NCBI RefSeq assembly: GCF_038039215.1
Contig: NZ_JBBPCL010000003.1
Coordinates: 186,001-250,000 of the forward strand
From: Pseudonocardia sp. T1-2H
Lineage (GTDB): Bacteria > Actinomycetota > Actinomycetes > Mycobacteriales > Pseudonocardiaceae
Direction: 5' to 3'
Length of the DNA stretch: 64,000 nt
Positions 15,954-24,430 of the stretch are shown piece by piece. Below the pieces are notes generated by a model, which was not told the DNA's origin, did no database searches, and saw only the letters and a list, made by a program, of their open reading frames with translations. The position numbers and the translations under genes were made by a program. Within the stretch, counting starts at the first letter, position 1. Each line of letters opens with the position of its first letter.

Positions 15954-17556
15954 CGCGGCGACTCCGGGTCGCGGGTGAGCTGGTTGCGTAGCTGCTTCTT
16001 GTCGACCTTGCCGTAGGGGGTCAGCGGGAGCTGCTCGACCTGGCGGATGCACTTGGGGCGTTTGTAGGCCGACAGGGTTAAGCGGCAGCGGGCCGTGAGG
16101 TCGTCGACGTCAATCCTGGCGGTGCCAGGCGCGGGGACGACGACGGCGACAACGGCTTCGCCCCAGTCGGGGTCGGGGAGCCCGACGACGGCGACTTGTC
16201 CGACTCCGGGACAGGTCTGCAGGAACTGCTCGACCTCGCTGCTGTAGACGTTCATACCGCCGGTGATGATGATGTCATTCTTGCGGTCGAGCAGGTAGAG
16301 GTAGCCGTCGGCGGCGAGGTAGCCGATGTCGCCGGTGTGCAGCCACCCGTCGCGCAGGGTTTCGGCGGTCTTGTCGGGCAGGCGGTGGTAGCCGGCCATG
16401 ACGTACGGGGAGCGGGCGACGACCTCGCCTACCTCACCGGGGGCAGGGGGTGGCCGTCGTCGTCGACGACGGCCACGGTGGCGAGCAGGACCGCCCGCCC
16501 GCAGCTGGTGAGCCGGTGGGCGAGGGCGGGGTCGGTGGTGTGGTCCTCGCGGCGGAGACGGGTGAGGAAGTTGGGCGCCTCGGACTGGCCGTAGAGCTGC
16601 ATGAAGACCGGCCCGAAGGTGGCGAGGCCCTGGGCGAGCCGTTCACGGGTGACGGGCGCGGCGCCGTAGAGGATCGTGCGCAGCGCGCTCGCGGACAGGT
16701 CACGGCCGGCGGCGCGGTCGAGCAGTCGGTAGATCATGGTCGGGACCATGAAGGTGAAGGTGATGGTGCCGTCGGCGATGAGGCCGAGCACCTGTTCGGG
16801 ATCGAAGCGGCGCTCGAGCAGCAGTGTCGCTCCGCGCAGCAGGCCTGCTTGGGCGAGGAAGCCGGCGGAGTGGGGTAGCGGCGAGGTGAGCAGGATCCGC
16901 TCATCGTCGCCGATCCCGGCTTCGATGATGTGGGAGAGCAGGTTGACGGCCAGCCCTCGCTGGGTGTGCGTCACGCCCTTGGGGCGACCGGTGGTGCCGC
17001 CGGTGTAGAGGATTAGGCCGAGATCGTCGAGCGCGGCCGGATCGGTTGATGCCGCCGTGCGCGGCGCGGCATTCCTGTCGTCCCCGTCCTGGAGCACGGT
17101 GCGCCACGGCGTGGTCCCCGGCGGTGTCTCCTCGAGGCTGTCAACGGTGATGAGCGTGTGGAGGGTGCCCGTGACTGCTTGCTGCGCCGCGGGCAGCAGG
17201 CCCCGGTCGGCAATGGCCACGGCGGCGCCGCTGTCGGCGAGGATATGGGCGATCTCGCCCTGCGAGAGCATGTCGTTGAGCGGGACCTTGATCGCTCCGC
17301 AGCGGATGACGGCCAGGTCGGCGACCAGGTACTCGGGCCGGTTGGACATCATCAACGCGACAGGTACTCCGGGGCCCACACCCAGGCCGATGAGGCCGCG
17401 GGCGAGCCGGTCGGCCTCGTCGACGAGGCGCTGGTAGGTCCAGGTGTCTCCGCCGAAACGGATGGCCGGCCGGTCGCCGAAGCCGCGCAACGCCTCGAAC
17501 AGCGGCGCCAGGGTGGTCATGGTCGCGACGTGGGCAGGGAGGGCCGAGGAGAGCAT
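15950..17556 (-). CDS. Acyl-CoA synthetase (AMP-forming), one frameshift
   Basis: This is an ANL-superfamily ligase of about 535 residues when one frame change is allowed. The N-terminal part has the P-loop YTGGTTGRPKGV and the A5-type LYGQSEAP. The C-terminal part carries DGWLHTGDIGYL, DRKNDIIITGGMNVYS and PYGKVDKKQL with the catalytic Lys. The break is near 16432-16442, where one G appears to be missing after PLPP in a run of C/G. The start at ATG 17556 is preceded by GGAG at a suitable distance. It follows the FAH-family gene by 29 bases and overlaps the RibB-like gene. It probably activates an organic acid released by the hydrolase. Confidence 0.85.
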
Positions 17557-17585
17557 CAGGGGCTCCGGGAGGGTCGAGTGACGGC

Positions 17586-18626
17586 TCAGTGTCCTGCCCG
17601 GGGGGCGCCCGTGTAACTGGGGATCCCGGCGCCGGCGGGGGTCTTCTCCTTCTCCGCGACGACGTTGCGCAGCGTTCCGATCTCGGAGGCCTCGAGCTCG
17701 AGGACGTCCCCGCTCTGGATCCAGCGATCCAGCTCGAGCCCGCAGCCACCACCGACGGTCCCAACGGCGAGGAACTCACCGGGGTAGACCGGCTCGCAGT
17801 AGGAGGCCCAGGCGAGTACCTCGGCGAAGGAGTAGCGGCGGCCACTGGTGTCGGCCTGTGCCCACACCTCGCCGTTGACCCGGGCGGTGCACTGCACGGC
17901 GAACTCGTCGACTTCGTCGATGGTGGTCACGCAGGGGCCCATCACGGTGCCGAAGCTCTTGCCCTTCGACGGGCCGATGTTCAGGCTCATCTCGAAGAAC
18001 TGGATATCCCGGGCGCTGAGGTCGTTAAAGATCGTGACGCCGGCAATGTGAGCGGGCGCCTCGTCCACGGAGATGTTGCGGCCGCCCTTGCCGACGAAGA
18101 ACCCGATTTCGAGCTCGAAGTCCATCTGGTCGGTGTAGGCCGGCCACGGGATCGGGTCGCCGGGGCCGAGGATGGTCCCGACGTTGCACTCGTAGCAGAT
18201 CGGGACGCTGCGGAACGCCTCGGGAACGGCCAAACCGGACCCCGCGGCGTGCGCCTCGTAGGTCAGGTAGTCCCTGATCCGGCGCGGCCGCGGCACCGGG
18301 GCCAGCAGCCGAACCGCGTCGGCGACGGGTGCGACCTGCTCACCGCCCGGGTTGACCGGGTCCTCGCCCCGGTCCAGCGCCCCGACGACGAAAGCGACGG
18401 CGTCGTCAGCGCGTCGGCGCGCCTGCTCCCCGCCCTCGAAGAACGCGATCATGTCCCGGGGCGCCGCACTGGCCGCGGTGATCCGCGCGTCGCCCACCCC
18501 GCCGCCAGCACGCAGGACCGCCGCCGTGTGGGCCGCGTAGAGGTCGACAACCCGGTCCTCGTGCAGCACACCCACTCGTGGGCCCACCAGATCCGCGTGT
18601 CCGGGTTCGAACGTCACCAGCCGCAT
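17586..18626 (-). CDS. Fumarylacetoacetate hydrolase-family protein
   Basis: This is a 346-residue protein of the FAH superfamily, which cleaves C-C bonds in or hydrates/decarboxylates 2-oxo acids from ring-cleavage pathways. The family metal-binding region is visible: YECNVGTILGPGD, MDFELEIGFFVGKGG and GVTIFNDLSARDIQ, plus the later GTVGGGCGLELDRWIQSGD. The start is placed at ATG 18626 because AAGGGGG lies five bases upstream; a longer start at 18656 would overlap an operator. It is first in the minus-strand operon with the ligase and RibB-like genes, facing the monooxygenase gene across a shared control region. The substrate is unknown. Confidence 0.9.
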   Translation of the reverse strand: MRLVTFEPGHADLVGPRVGVLHEDRVVDLYAAHTAAVLRAGGGVGDARITAASAAPRDMIAFFEGGEQARRRADDAVAFVVGALDRGEDPVNPGGEQVAPVADAVRLLAPVPRPRRIRDYLTYEAHAAGSGLAVPEAFRSVPICYECNVGTILGPGDPIPWPAYTDQMDFELEIGFFVGKGGRNISVDEAPAHIAGVTIFNDLSARDIQFFEMSLNIGPSKGKSFGTVMGPCVTTIDEVDEFAVQCTARVNGEVWAQADTSGRRYSFAEVLAWASYCEPVYPGEFLAVGTVGGGCGLELDRWIQSGDVLELEASEIGTLRNVVAEKEKTPAGAGIPSYTGAPRAGH

Positions 18627-18650
18627 TCCGCCCCCTTGCGAAAGAAATTC

Positions 18651-18662
18651 GGACATGCGTCC
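18651..18662. promoter_or_regulatory. Operator site 1, GGACATGCGTCC
   Basis: Inverted arms GGAC/GTCC around ATGC, between the divergent FAH-family and luciferase-like genes and close to the FAH-family start. The same motif recurs at 18829-18840, and with one mismatch at 21398-21409 before the TetR gene. This points to a single regulator for all three promoters. Confidence 0.6.
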
Positions 18663-18791
18663 AAATTCGTAGTCCGGTCCGGGTTCAGCATCCTGACCGT
18701 CCCGCGATCGGCTGTCAACCGCGCCCTGAGCTGTGCTCGGAGGTCCACCAGGGCCTTGCGGTAGGACACATGGGATCCGTTACATCCGTGC

Positions 18792-18821
18792 TTGACATCA
18801 CTTCCCGACCTTGTCCAGACT
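18792..18821 (+). promoter_or_regulatory. Probable promoter of luciferase-like/cupin operon
   Basis: TTGACA at 18792-18797 is followed after 18 bases by CAGACT (18816-18821), a weak -10. Operator site 2 lies directly downstream, where a bound repressor would block transcription. Only the -35 is a good match to the consensus. Confidence 0.45.
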
Positions 18822-18828
18822 CCGCGGT

Positions 18829-18840
18829 GGACATGAGTCC
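18829..18840. promoter_or_regulatory. Operator site 2, GGACATGAGTCC
   Basis: Same 12-base pattern as site 1, about 40 bases before the luciferase-like start codon and just downstream of the candidate promoter. Confidence 0.6.
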
Positions 18841-18879
18841 AGTTTCAGATCCGCATCCACATCTGCCTCGGAGGCATCG

Positions 18880-20124
18880 GTGCCTGTCAAGGTCTTGCTG
18901 CAAACCGCTCCGCACGGTGGCACGCCGGAGGAGATCGCCGAGCAACGGCCGCTGGGCCGTCAGCGCTACACGTTCCACACGATGCTCCAGCGGTTGGTCC
19001 GCGCGGCGAAGGCCGCGGACGAGCTGGGCTACTGGGGAATGGCTCACGCCGAGCACCATTTCCACTCCGAGGCCATCGAGTACTGCCCCAACCCGGGCCT
19101 GATGGCGATGTACCTCGGCCAGCACACCAAACGCCTCATGCACGGCGAGCTCGGCTACGTCGTTCCCGCGCGCGACCCCCTCCGTCTCGCGGAGGAGATC
19201 GCCATGATCGACCACATGCTCAGCGGCCGGACCTTCGTCGGCATGGCGCGCGGCTATCAGAGCCGCTGGACCAACGTTCTCGGCCAGCACTACCACGTCA
19301 CCTCGACGACCTCGGACCAGGGCGAGCTCGACCGGCGCAACAAGGAGCTCTTCTTCGAGCACTACGAGCTGATGAAGAAGGCGTGGACCCAGGACTACTT
19401 CACCCACGACACCGAGCACTACAAGGTGCCCTTCCCCGCCGACGGGCTGAGGAACTGGCCGGCCGCCGAGGTCACCCGCAAGTACGGGACCCCCGGTGAG
19501 GTTGACGACGAGGGCACCCTCAAGCACATCAGCGTGGTCCCCCGGCCCTATCAGGAGCCGCATCCTCAGCTGTTCCAGGCCTTCTCAGTGTCCGAGTCCA
19601 CGCTGCGCTGGTGCGGCGAGGAAGGCATCACCCCGACGATCCTGTGGTCGGACATCGCCAAGGTCGAGAACCTAATGCGGGCCTACTACGAGGCCTCGGC
19701 CGCCGCCGGTCGCCACTACGAGTGGGGACAGAACGTCGGGATCGTACGCGGCTTCCACATCACCGACAGCTCCGACGTCGCGGATGCCGTCGGCGAGCAC
19801 GAGGGCTTCATTTGGACCAACTGGTTCAACTACTTCGGGTTCACCGAGGCATTGCGGTACCCCGACGAGGCCGATGGCACCCCGATCCCTGCGCCGGGCG
19901 AGACGATCGGTGAGCGCCTGATGAAGTCGGGCATGTTCATGGCCGGCTCGGTCGACGACGTGAAGCGCCAGGTCGAGCAGATGCTCGACCGGGCGCCGGT
20001 CGAGTACCTCATCTGGCTGGGCGACTTCACCTCCGACAACGGCATGCGCCAGCTCGAGCTGTTCGCCAAGCACATCATGCCCGAGTTCGACATGCAGGTG
20101 ACGACCGAGCCCGCCGGCCAGTAG
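18880..20124 (+). CDS. Luciferase-like (LLM class) flavin-dependent monooxygenase
   Basis: This is a 414-residue protein of the bacterial luciferase-like family, whose members use reduced flavin (some F420) to oxygenate ketones, aldehydes or heterocycles. Family features are the N-terminal barrel with MAHAEHHFHSEAIEYCPNP, the RDPLRLAEEIAMIDHMLSGRTFVGMARGYQ block and VPRPYQEPHPQLFQAFS. The GTG at 18880 has GGAGG five bases upstream, preferred over an in-frame start 69 bases earlier that would overlap the operator. A cupin gene follows after 38 bases. It is clearly related to the protein at 44922-46112. The substrate is unknown; Baeyer-Villiger-type oxidation is one possibility. Confidence 0.9.
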   Translation: MPVKVLLQTAPHGGTPEEIAEQRPLGRQRYTFHTMLQRLVRAAKAADELGYWGMAHAEHHFHSEAIEYCPNPGLMAMYLGQHTKRLMHGELGYVVPARDPLRLAEEIAMIDHMLSGRTFVGMARGYQSRWTNVLGQHYHVTSTTSDQGELDRRNKELFFEHYELMKKAWTQDYFTHDTEHYKVPFPADGLRNWPAAEVTRKYGTPGEVDDEGTLKHISVVPRPYQEPHPQLFQAFSVSESTLRWCGEEGITPTILWSDIAKVENLMRAYYEASAAAGRHYEWGQNVGIVRGFHITDSSDVADAVGEHEGFIWTNWFNYFGFTEALRYPDEADGTPIPAPGETIGERLMKSGMFMAGSVDDVKRQVEQMLDRAPVEYLIWLGDFTSDNGMRQLELFAKHIMPEFDMQVTTEPAGQ

Positions 20125-20162
20125 ATCCCCTGCCAGCCGCTGTTTTGAGGAGAGTTCCCCAC

Positions 20163-20708
20163 ATGCCTGACATCCACCGCGTCGTCACCGGTCACAACGA
20201 GAAGGGCCAGTCGCTGGTCCTGTTCGAGGACGCCGGGACCAACAAGGTCACCATCGACTCCTGGCCCGGGGGCCTGAAGATTACCGAGCTGTGGGTCACC
20301 AACGAGGCCCCCGCCAACATGGACTCCGACGCCGACCGGTCCACTCGCCCGTTCCAGCACGACCCGGTGAACGGCGGCACGATCTTCCGCTGGCTGGAGT
20401 TCCCTCCCGAGTCTCAGGGCGAGTCCTTCGACGCAGGCGCGATCTTCACCCAGCTCGGCAGTGAGAACAAGCCAACCGGGGAGATGAGTCAGAAGCACTT
20501 CTCCATGCACCGCACCGACTCCATCGACTACCTCGTCGTGCTGTCCGGGCAGATGCAGATGGTCATGGACGAGGGCGAGGTCACCCTTCGGCCCGGATCC
20601 TGCATCGTGCAGCAGGGCACCAACCATGCCTGGGTGAACCGCGGCAGCGAGCCCTGTGTTGTCGCTGCAATCCTGGTGGACGGCGCCAAGCCCGCCGCCC
20701 TGGGCTGA
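20163..20708 (+). CDS. Cupin-domain protein, copy 1
   Basis: This is a 181-residue single-domain cupin. The barrel is visible in the second half: MHRTDSIDYLVVLSGQMQMVMDEGEVTLRPGSCIVQQGTNHAW, with the G(X)5HX-type motif reduced but His present in SMHRTD and TNHAW. The ATG at 20163 follows a GAGGAGA ribosome-binding site. It is the second gene of the operon with the luciferase-like monooxygenase. A related cupin (37570-38100) shares the opening RRVVTG..EKG pattern and accompanies a Baeyer-Villiger monooxygenase. The repeated pairing suggests the cupin acts on the monooxygenase product or is an accessory factor; the activity is unknown. Confidence 0.85.
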   Translation: MPDIHRVVTGHNEKGQSLVLFEDAGTNKVTIDSWPGGLKITELWVTNEAPANMDSDADRSTRPFQHDPVNGGTIFRWLEFPPESQGESFDAGAIFTQLGSENKPTGEMSQKHFSMHRTDSIDYLVVLSGQMQMVMDEGEVTLRPGSCIVQQGTNHAWVNRGSEPCVVAAILVDGAKPAALG

Positions 20709-21438
20709 ACCCGCTTCACCGCAACCGCGCACATGGCTTGGCGGCGGCATCCATTCCTTCGGTGCCGCCGCCCGCCAGCACACTGAGCTGGCTGAGTCGT
20801 GGTCGCGACCCGGCATCCGCCAGCACCCGCGACTCCACGACTCCGCGAGTCACCGCCGCGCCCTGGACGAAACCAGCAAGGCCGCGCAGCGGCCACCTCG
20901 GCCGGCAACCCATCTTGTTGCCACCGGACGGCGTGGGAGGCCGCCCGGCCGAATGAACGGGAGCCGCTCCGGGCAGGTCGATAGCCGACGAGACGAGGCT
21001 GCCTTGGCAGGCGCAACCGTGGGCCTCGCTGGCCGAGCCGTAATCGCGACGGGCCGTCGAACGGACGGAAACGGGAACTGCTGCTAGGTTCTCGCGGCCG
21101 TCGCCGCGTGCCGAAATGTGCTGCTCCAGGACCCGCCCGGGACGTCGAAGTCGCCGATGCCGCCCGCGATCACTGGGGTGCTGTTCGTGCTGGTCAAGGG
21201 CAACACCGGACTGCGCCACCGCCCGCCCCGTCGCTCCTGTCCCACCGCAACCCTGCTCGCCGACGCCGGCCCCCCGCGACTTCGCCCTCGGTCACTCGTA
21301 CCGGACAGCACAGCCCAGCGTGCCGCGACCAGACGGACGATACAAAAGACGCAACTCCGCCTCGACCGGCCCCCAGCATCGCGTGCTGTCTAAACTTGGA
21401 CATGAGTACATCGTCGGTTGATGACCAGGTCGGAGAGA
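20709..21438. other. Gene-free stretch before TetR gene
   Basis: No supported gene in about 730 bases. The right end holds a possible -10 (TAAACT, 21391-21396) and the third operator-like site at 21398-21409. Confidence 0.5.
21398..21409. promoter_or_regulatory. Operator site 3, GGACATGAGTAC
   Basis: GGACATGAGTAC matches the two operator sites at 18651 and 18829 with a single change in the right arm. It overlaps the likely transcription start of the TetR gene, as expected for autorepression. Confidence 0.5.
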
Positions 21439-22098
21439 ATGAGCGGGATGCCCAACAGCGTGCGAAGAGCAGCGTTCGGGGAGCCCGGTGCCCCTACGAC
21501 GAATGACATGACGACCCGTCGCGAACGCAAGCGCCTCCACACTCGTCGACGCCTCTATGAAGCCGCCGTGCAGCTGTTCGAGGAACAAGGCTACGACGCC
21601 ACGACCATGGATGAGATAGCCGAACTGGCCGACACCGCTCGCGCGACCGCCTACAACTACTTTCCCCGCAAGAGCAGCTTCCTCGACGAATGGATGCATC
21701 GCCGCCGCGAACAGGTCAGCGTCGACCTTGACGCCCAGGGGGGCGAATCCCAGCCCATCGGGGCCCTCCTACGTAGCTACCTCGACGAACTCGCGCGTAT
21801 CAACCTCACTCAGGAACGGCTCACCCGCACCCTCCTCCCCGCCTGGGTCCGCGCCGGCGGACCGATCGACGATGCCCCTGCCCTTGCCGACGTGATGACC
21901 CGCTACATCAGGCTCGGGCAGCAACGGGGCGAGGTCCGGGAGGACTGCGACGCTGAACGCGCCGGGCACCTCATCCGCAACGCCTACCTCGGCAACCTCT
22001 ACCTCTGGCTACGCGATGACGACTCCACACGATTAGACCTGCTGAATGCTGTCCACGAGAGCGTCGACATCGTCCTACGCGGCCTAGCACCCCGCTGA
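21439..22098 (+). CDS. TetR-family transcriptional regulator
   Basis: This is a protein of about 219 residues with a TetR-type N-terminal helix-turn-helix: RRLYEAAVQLFEEQGYDATTMDEIAELADTARATAYNYFPRKSSFLDEW. The C-terminal ligand domain is typical in length. The start is uncertain. ATG codons at 21421, 21439 and 21448 are in frame, and GGAGAG at 21432-21437 fits 21448 best by spacing, while the conserved domain begins near 21508. The operator-like sequence just upstream and the same sequence in the divergent control region at 18.65-18.84 kb suggest it represses itself, the FAH-ligase-RibB-like operon and the luciferase-like/cupin operon. That link is inferred. Confidence 0.9.
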   Translation: MSGMPNSVRRAAFGEPGAPTTNDMTTRRERKRLHTRRRLYEAAVQLFEEQGYDATTMDEIAELADTARATAYNYFPRKSSFLDEWMHRRREQVSVDLDAQGGESQPIGALLRSYLDELARINLTQERLTRTLLPAWVRAGGPIDDAPALADVMTRYIRLGQQRGEVREDCDAERAGHLIRNAYLGNLYLWLRDDDSTRLDLLNAVHESVDIVLRGLAPR

Positions 22099-22177
22099 CG
22101 GTCGTCGTCAATCCGTGATCGCCGAGGCGCACTTCCGTAGCCGGCCGAGAGCACACGTCGTTGAGACGTCTACTAAT

Positions 22178-23578
22178 TCACGTCGTTGAGAGTCTCCGAC
22201 GGCGGCGCAATGTCTCGAGGTGCGCTGCGACTGCAGCTTTCGCCTCGTTTCGGGCCGACCTGTCGCCTTCGGCTGCTCGGCCAGCTCCGCCGCGCGCTTG
22301 CACACCGACGTCCTCCGGGATCGTTCCGTCTCTGCCCCGCGTGAGGTAGTCCCGGTGGTGGCCGACGACAGAAGCGGGCAGTGAGTTGAGCCGGCCGCGC
22401 CATGGCTGAAGCCGTGAGCCGATGACGCGCAGCGGGTCGCGAGCTCCGCGCATGGCGTCGCCGCGGTGGACATCGGGGCGGTCCGGGTGGTGGTCGAGGG
22501 CGTAGAGCACTCCCTGGAGGCACATTCCTGCGTCCCACCACGGCTTCAGCAGCGCCCGGGTACGCCACAGGGGCACCTCGGATACCCCCCTGTGGTCTAG
22601 GCCAAGTCGTTGGAGAAAGGCAGCCGTTGCTGCAGATCTATCGCTGGGGGAGTCGGGGACGGCGAAGGATGGCCAGCGCTCGGTTTGGTGGGGGTTGGGC
22701 CGTCTGCCGCCCGTCAAGGGCTTACTACTTACGTAAGGATCGGGGAGATCGCCACTTTCATCCACAACCTCGCTGAGCTGCGCGGATGCTGACGGGAGGG
22801 CGGGCGCGGGGGAGTTGGTGACGAGGGCGTAGGTAGGGGTGCGGTTGGTGTCGGTTCCGAGGAACTCAGCCGACGCTCCGGGCTCGACCACGACCAGGAA
22901 CCCGATGTCGCGGGCCCAGGCGAGCACGCGGGAGACCGTCCTGCTCGCTCGGTCACCGGCATCGCCGAGGCGTGTCGCCGTGAGGCCGGTGATGAGGCCG
23001 GTGTCCCAGTCCATGGCGTGGACGAGGCGACGCAGTATGAGTGTCCAGCTGCGGCGTTTGTCCGTCCGCCATTCCTCGGCGTCGACGAGTGCCTCGATGC
23101 GGGCGAGGGCCTCGGGCTGGGTGACGAGGACCCGCCAGCCGGCGTCGATGAAGTTGCGCCACCCGGGGTGGGGGGCCCATCGCCCGGATCGCAGGCGGTT
23201 GCGGGCGCGCTCGCGGCCGTAGGCCATGGCCCGGCTGACCCGTCGATCGAGCTGGCGTCGTTGCGCCCGCGGCATCCCGCGCCGGCCGTCGGATCGTGTC
23301 GGGGGTCGGGCCGGTGGTTGGACCCGAGCTGCTCGCCCGCGTGGGGTGCGGGGACAGGTGGCGAGGTTCGGCGCGGTGCTGTGGATGCCGAACGACGCGG
23401 GGTCGATGGGGCCGAGGTCTTCGTCGACGTGGAAGAAGCAGGACGTGCCTGAAGAGGTGGAAGCGAGGACGAATGCACCGTCTCGATAGCAGGCGGCACA
23501 CCAGCCGGTGACGTGCGTGAGCGAGTCTGTCTCGTGTCGCGCTCGCGCAGGGACCGGCCCAAGAGGTATCTTGGACAC
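22178..23578 (-). CDS. Replication-initiator-like protein, copy 2
   Basis: This is a 466-residue paralogue of the protein at 2079-3482 with the same order of parts. It has an N-terminal C-x2-C-x16-C-x2-H pattern (WCAACY then SCFFH), a basic linker (RRQLDRRVSRAMAYGRERARN), a winged-helix-like centre (RASRTVSRVLAWARDIGFLVVVEPG) and a C-terminal KPWWDAGMCLQGVLYALDHHPDRP. The GTG start, the following SKIPLGP and the ribosome-binding site are the same as in copy 1. It is intact to its natural end (RRRRRLSTT). Both copies lie on the minus strand about 20 kb apart, so recombination between them would excise the DNA holding the partition and recombinase genes. Replication initiation is inferred from context only. 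Confidence 0.75.
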   Translation of the reverse strand: MSKIPLGPVPARARHETDSLTHVTGWCAACYRDGAFVLASTSSGTSCFFHVDEDLGPIDPASFGIHSTAPNLATCPRTPRGRAARVQPPARPPTRSDGRRGMPRAQRRQLDRRVSRAMAYGRERARNRLRSGRWAPHPGWRNFIDAGWRVLVTQPEALARIEALVDAEEWRTDKRRSWTLILRRLVHAMDWDTGLITGLTATRLGDAGDRASRTVSRVLAWARDIGFLVVVEPGASAEFLGTDTNRTPTYALVTNSPAPALPSASAQLSEVVDESGDLPDPYVSSKPLTGGRRPNPHQTERWPSFAVPDSPSDRSAATAAFLQRLGLDHRGVSEVPLWRTRALLKPWWDAGMCLQGVLYALDHHPDRPDVHRGDAMRGARDPLRVIGSRLQPWRGRLNSLPASVVGHHRDYLTRGRDGTIPEDVGVQARGGAGRAAEGDRSARNEAKAAVAAHLETLRRRRRLSTT

Positions 23579-23709
23579 GCGAAAGCGCCCCTTTGCCTGG
23601 AAGCGGGGGTTGCCCGGCCTCGGCCGGGTGTTGCGTCGATCGGGAGTCGCGTCCCTATCGGCGGTCAGCTAGACGAGGCGGCCCCTGGCAGGGGGCCGTC
23701 TCGTTCTCG
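23579..23709 (-). promoter_or_regulatory. Structured leader of rep-like gene, copy 2
   Basis: This is the counterpart of 3483-3615. Hairpin A (23674-23685 with 23692-23703) is nearly the same sequence with one G-T pair. Hairpin B (CCCGGCC 23613-23619 with GGCCGGG 23622-23628) has a different sequence from copy 1 but again folds immediately before the ribosome-binding site. Confidence 0.6.
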
Positions 23710-23943
23710 TTAGGAGGCCTTCGTCAGCGGCAACTCCCCCTGAGTGTTGGCAGCCGCACGGGGCAGCTTCTCGCGGTGGCTCAGGCCGATGCGCACGAGC
23801 GCGGCGAGGGTGTCGGAGTAGGACCAGTCCAGCTCGGCCGCTAGCGCCCGGACCTGCTCGCCGTCGGCGATCGACAGTCGGGTCACCATGAGGTCGCGGG
23901 GGCCCTTGGAGGGCCTTCCGCCTCGCGCTTCCCGTTTAGCCAT
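23710..23943 (-). CDS. Ribbon-helix-helix-like DNA-binding protein, copy 2
   Basis: This is a 77-residue protein. A basic start (KREARGGRPSKGPRD) is followed by LMVTRLSIADGEQVRALAAELDWSYSDTLAALVRIGLSHRE, compatible with a strand and two helices of the ribbon-helix-helix type. It ends ELPLTKAS exactly like the protein at 3616-3861, although the rest differs. It is followed by the structured leader and the second rep-like gene. ATG 23943 is used; an ATG at 23955 (Met-Ile-Arg-Ser longer) is equally possible. Two 13-base direct repeats upstream (23961-23973 and 24004-24016) may be its binding sites. A regulator of the rep-like gene is the likely role. Confidence 0.7.
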   Translation of the reverse strand: MAKREARGGRPSKGPRDLMVTRLSIADGEQVRALAAELDWSYSDTLAALVRIGLSHREKLPRAAANTQGELPLTKAS

Positions 23944-23960
23944 GGAGCGGATCATGGCGC

Positions 23961-24016
23961 AGTTTCTGATACGCCGTCGAGCGACACGCCGCGGCCGCCA
24001 CGAAGTTTCTGATACG
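23961..24016. repeat. Direct repeats upstream of small DNA-binding gene, copy 2
   Basis: AGTTTCTGATACG occurs identically at 23961-23973 and 24004-24016, 43 bases apart start to start, just upstream of the gene at 23710-23943. Direct repeats of this kind are common operators for ribbon-helix-helix repressors. Confidence 0.6.
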
Positions 24017-24205
24017 AGGCTGTTGGCCCGCCATGCCGGTTCGGTTGCGCCGAACGGAGTACGACTCGAACGCACCCCGTACCGCGCGACGACCCAAAGA
24101 TCGAGGAAGGGTCCTGCCGCGGACCCGCTATGGGCGTGGCGACCCGGACCTGCGCTACGAGCCTGCGCGGACTCCCCCGGACGGCGGCGAGGAGCATCCT
24201 GGGGG

Positions 24206-24430
24206 ATGGTCAGGGAGCTGGGGCCGTGGCTGATCGGCGGCGGGATCGTACTGCTCGTCGCTGGGTTCCTCGCATGGTCAGGAGCGCTGTCCTGGTTGGG
24301 TAATCTCCCGGGTGACATCCGGATCACGACCGAGAATGCCAGGATCTACATCCCGATCACCTCGATGCTGCTCGTCTCGGTCGTCCTGAACGTCGTGATC
24401 TGGCTCCTCCTCTGGCTCTTTCACCGCTGA
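24206..24430 (+). CDS. Small membrane protein, DUF2905-like
   Basis: This is a 74-residue protein with two hydrophobic segments (about 9-27, LIGGGIVLLVAGFLAWSGAL, and 52-71, SMLLVSVVLNVVIWLLLWLF). Between them is the conserved LPGDIRITTENARIYIPI loop of the DUF2905 family. Function of the family is unknown. The ATG at 24206 has GGAG about twelve bases upstream. It is transcribed away from the second rep-like module and stands alone. Family assignment is by the characteristic LGNLPGDI..I...N..IYIP pattern. Confidence 0.8.
   Translation: MVRELGPWLIGGGIVLLVAGFLAWSGALSWLGNLPGDIRITTENARIYIPITSMLLVSVVLNVVIWLLLWLFHR

Noticed and set aside
23710..24327. 205-residue version of the small DNA-binding protein
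   Set aside because: The extra 128 N-terminal residues are low-complexity, cover the direct repeats and overlap the divergent DUF2905-like gene; the short start at 23943 matches copy 1.
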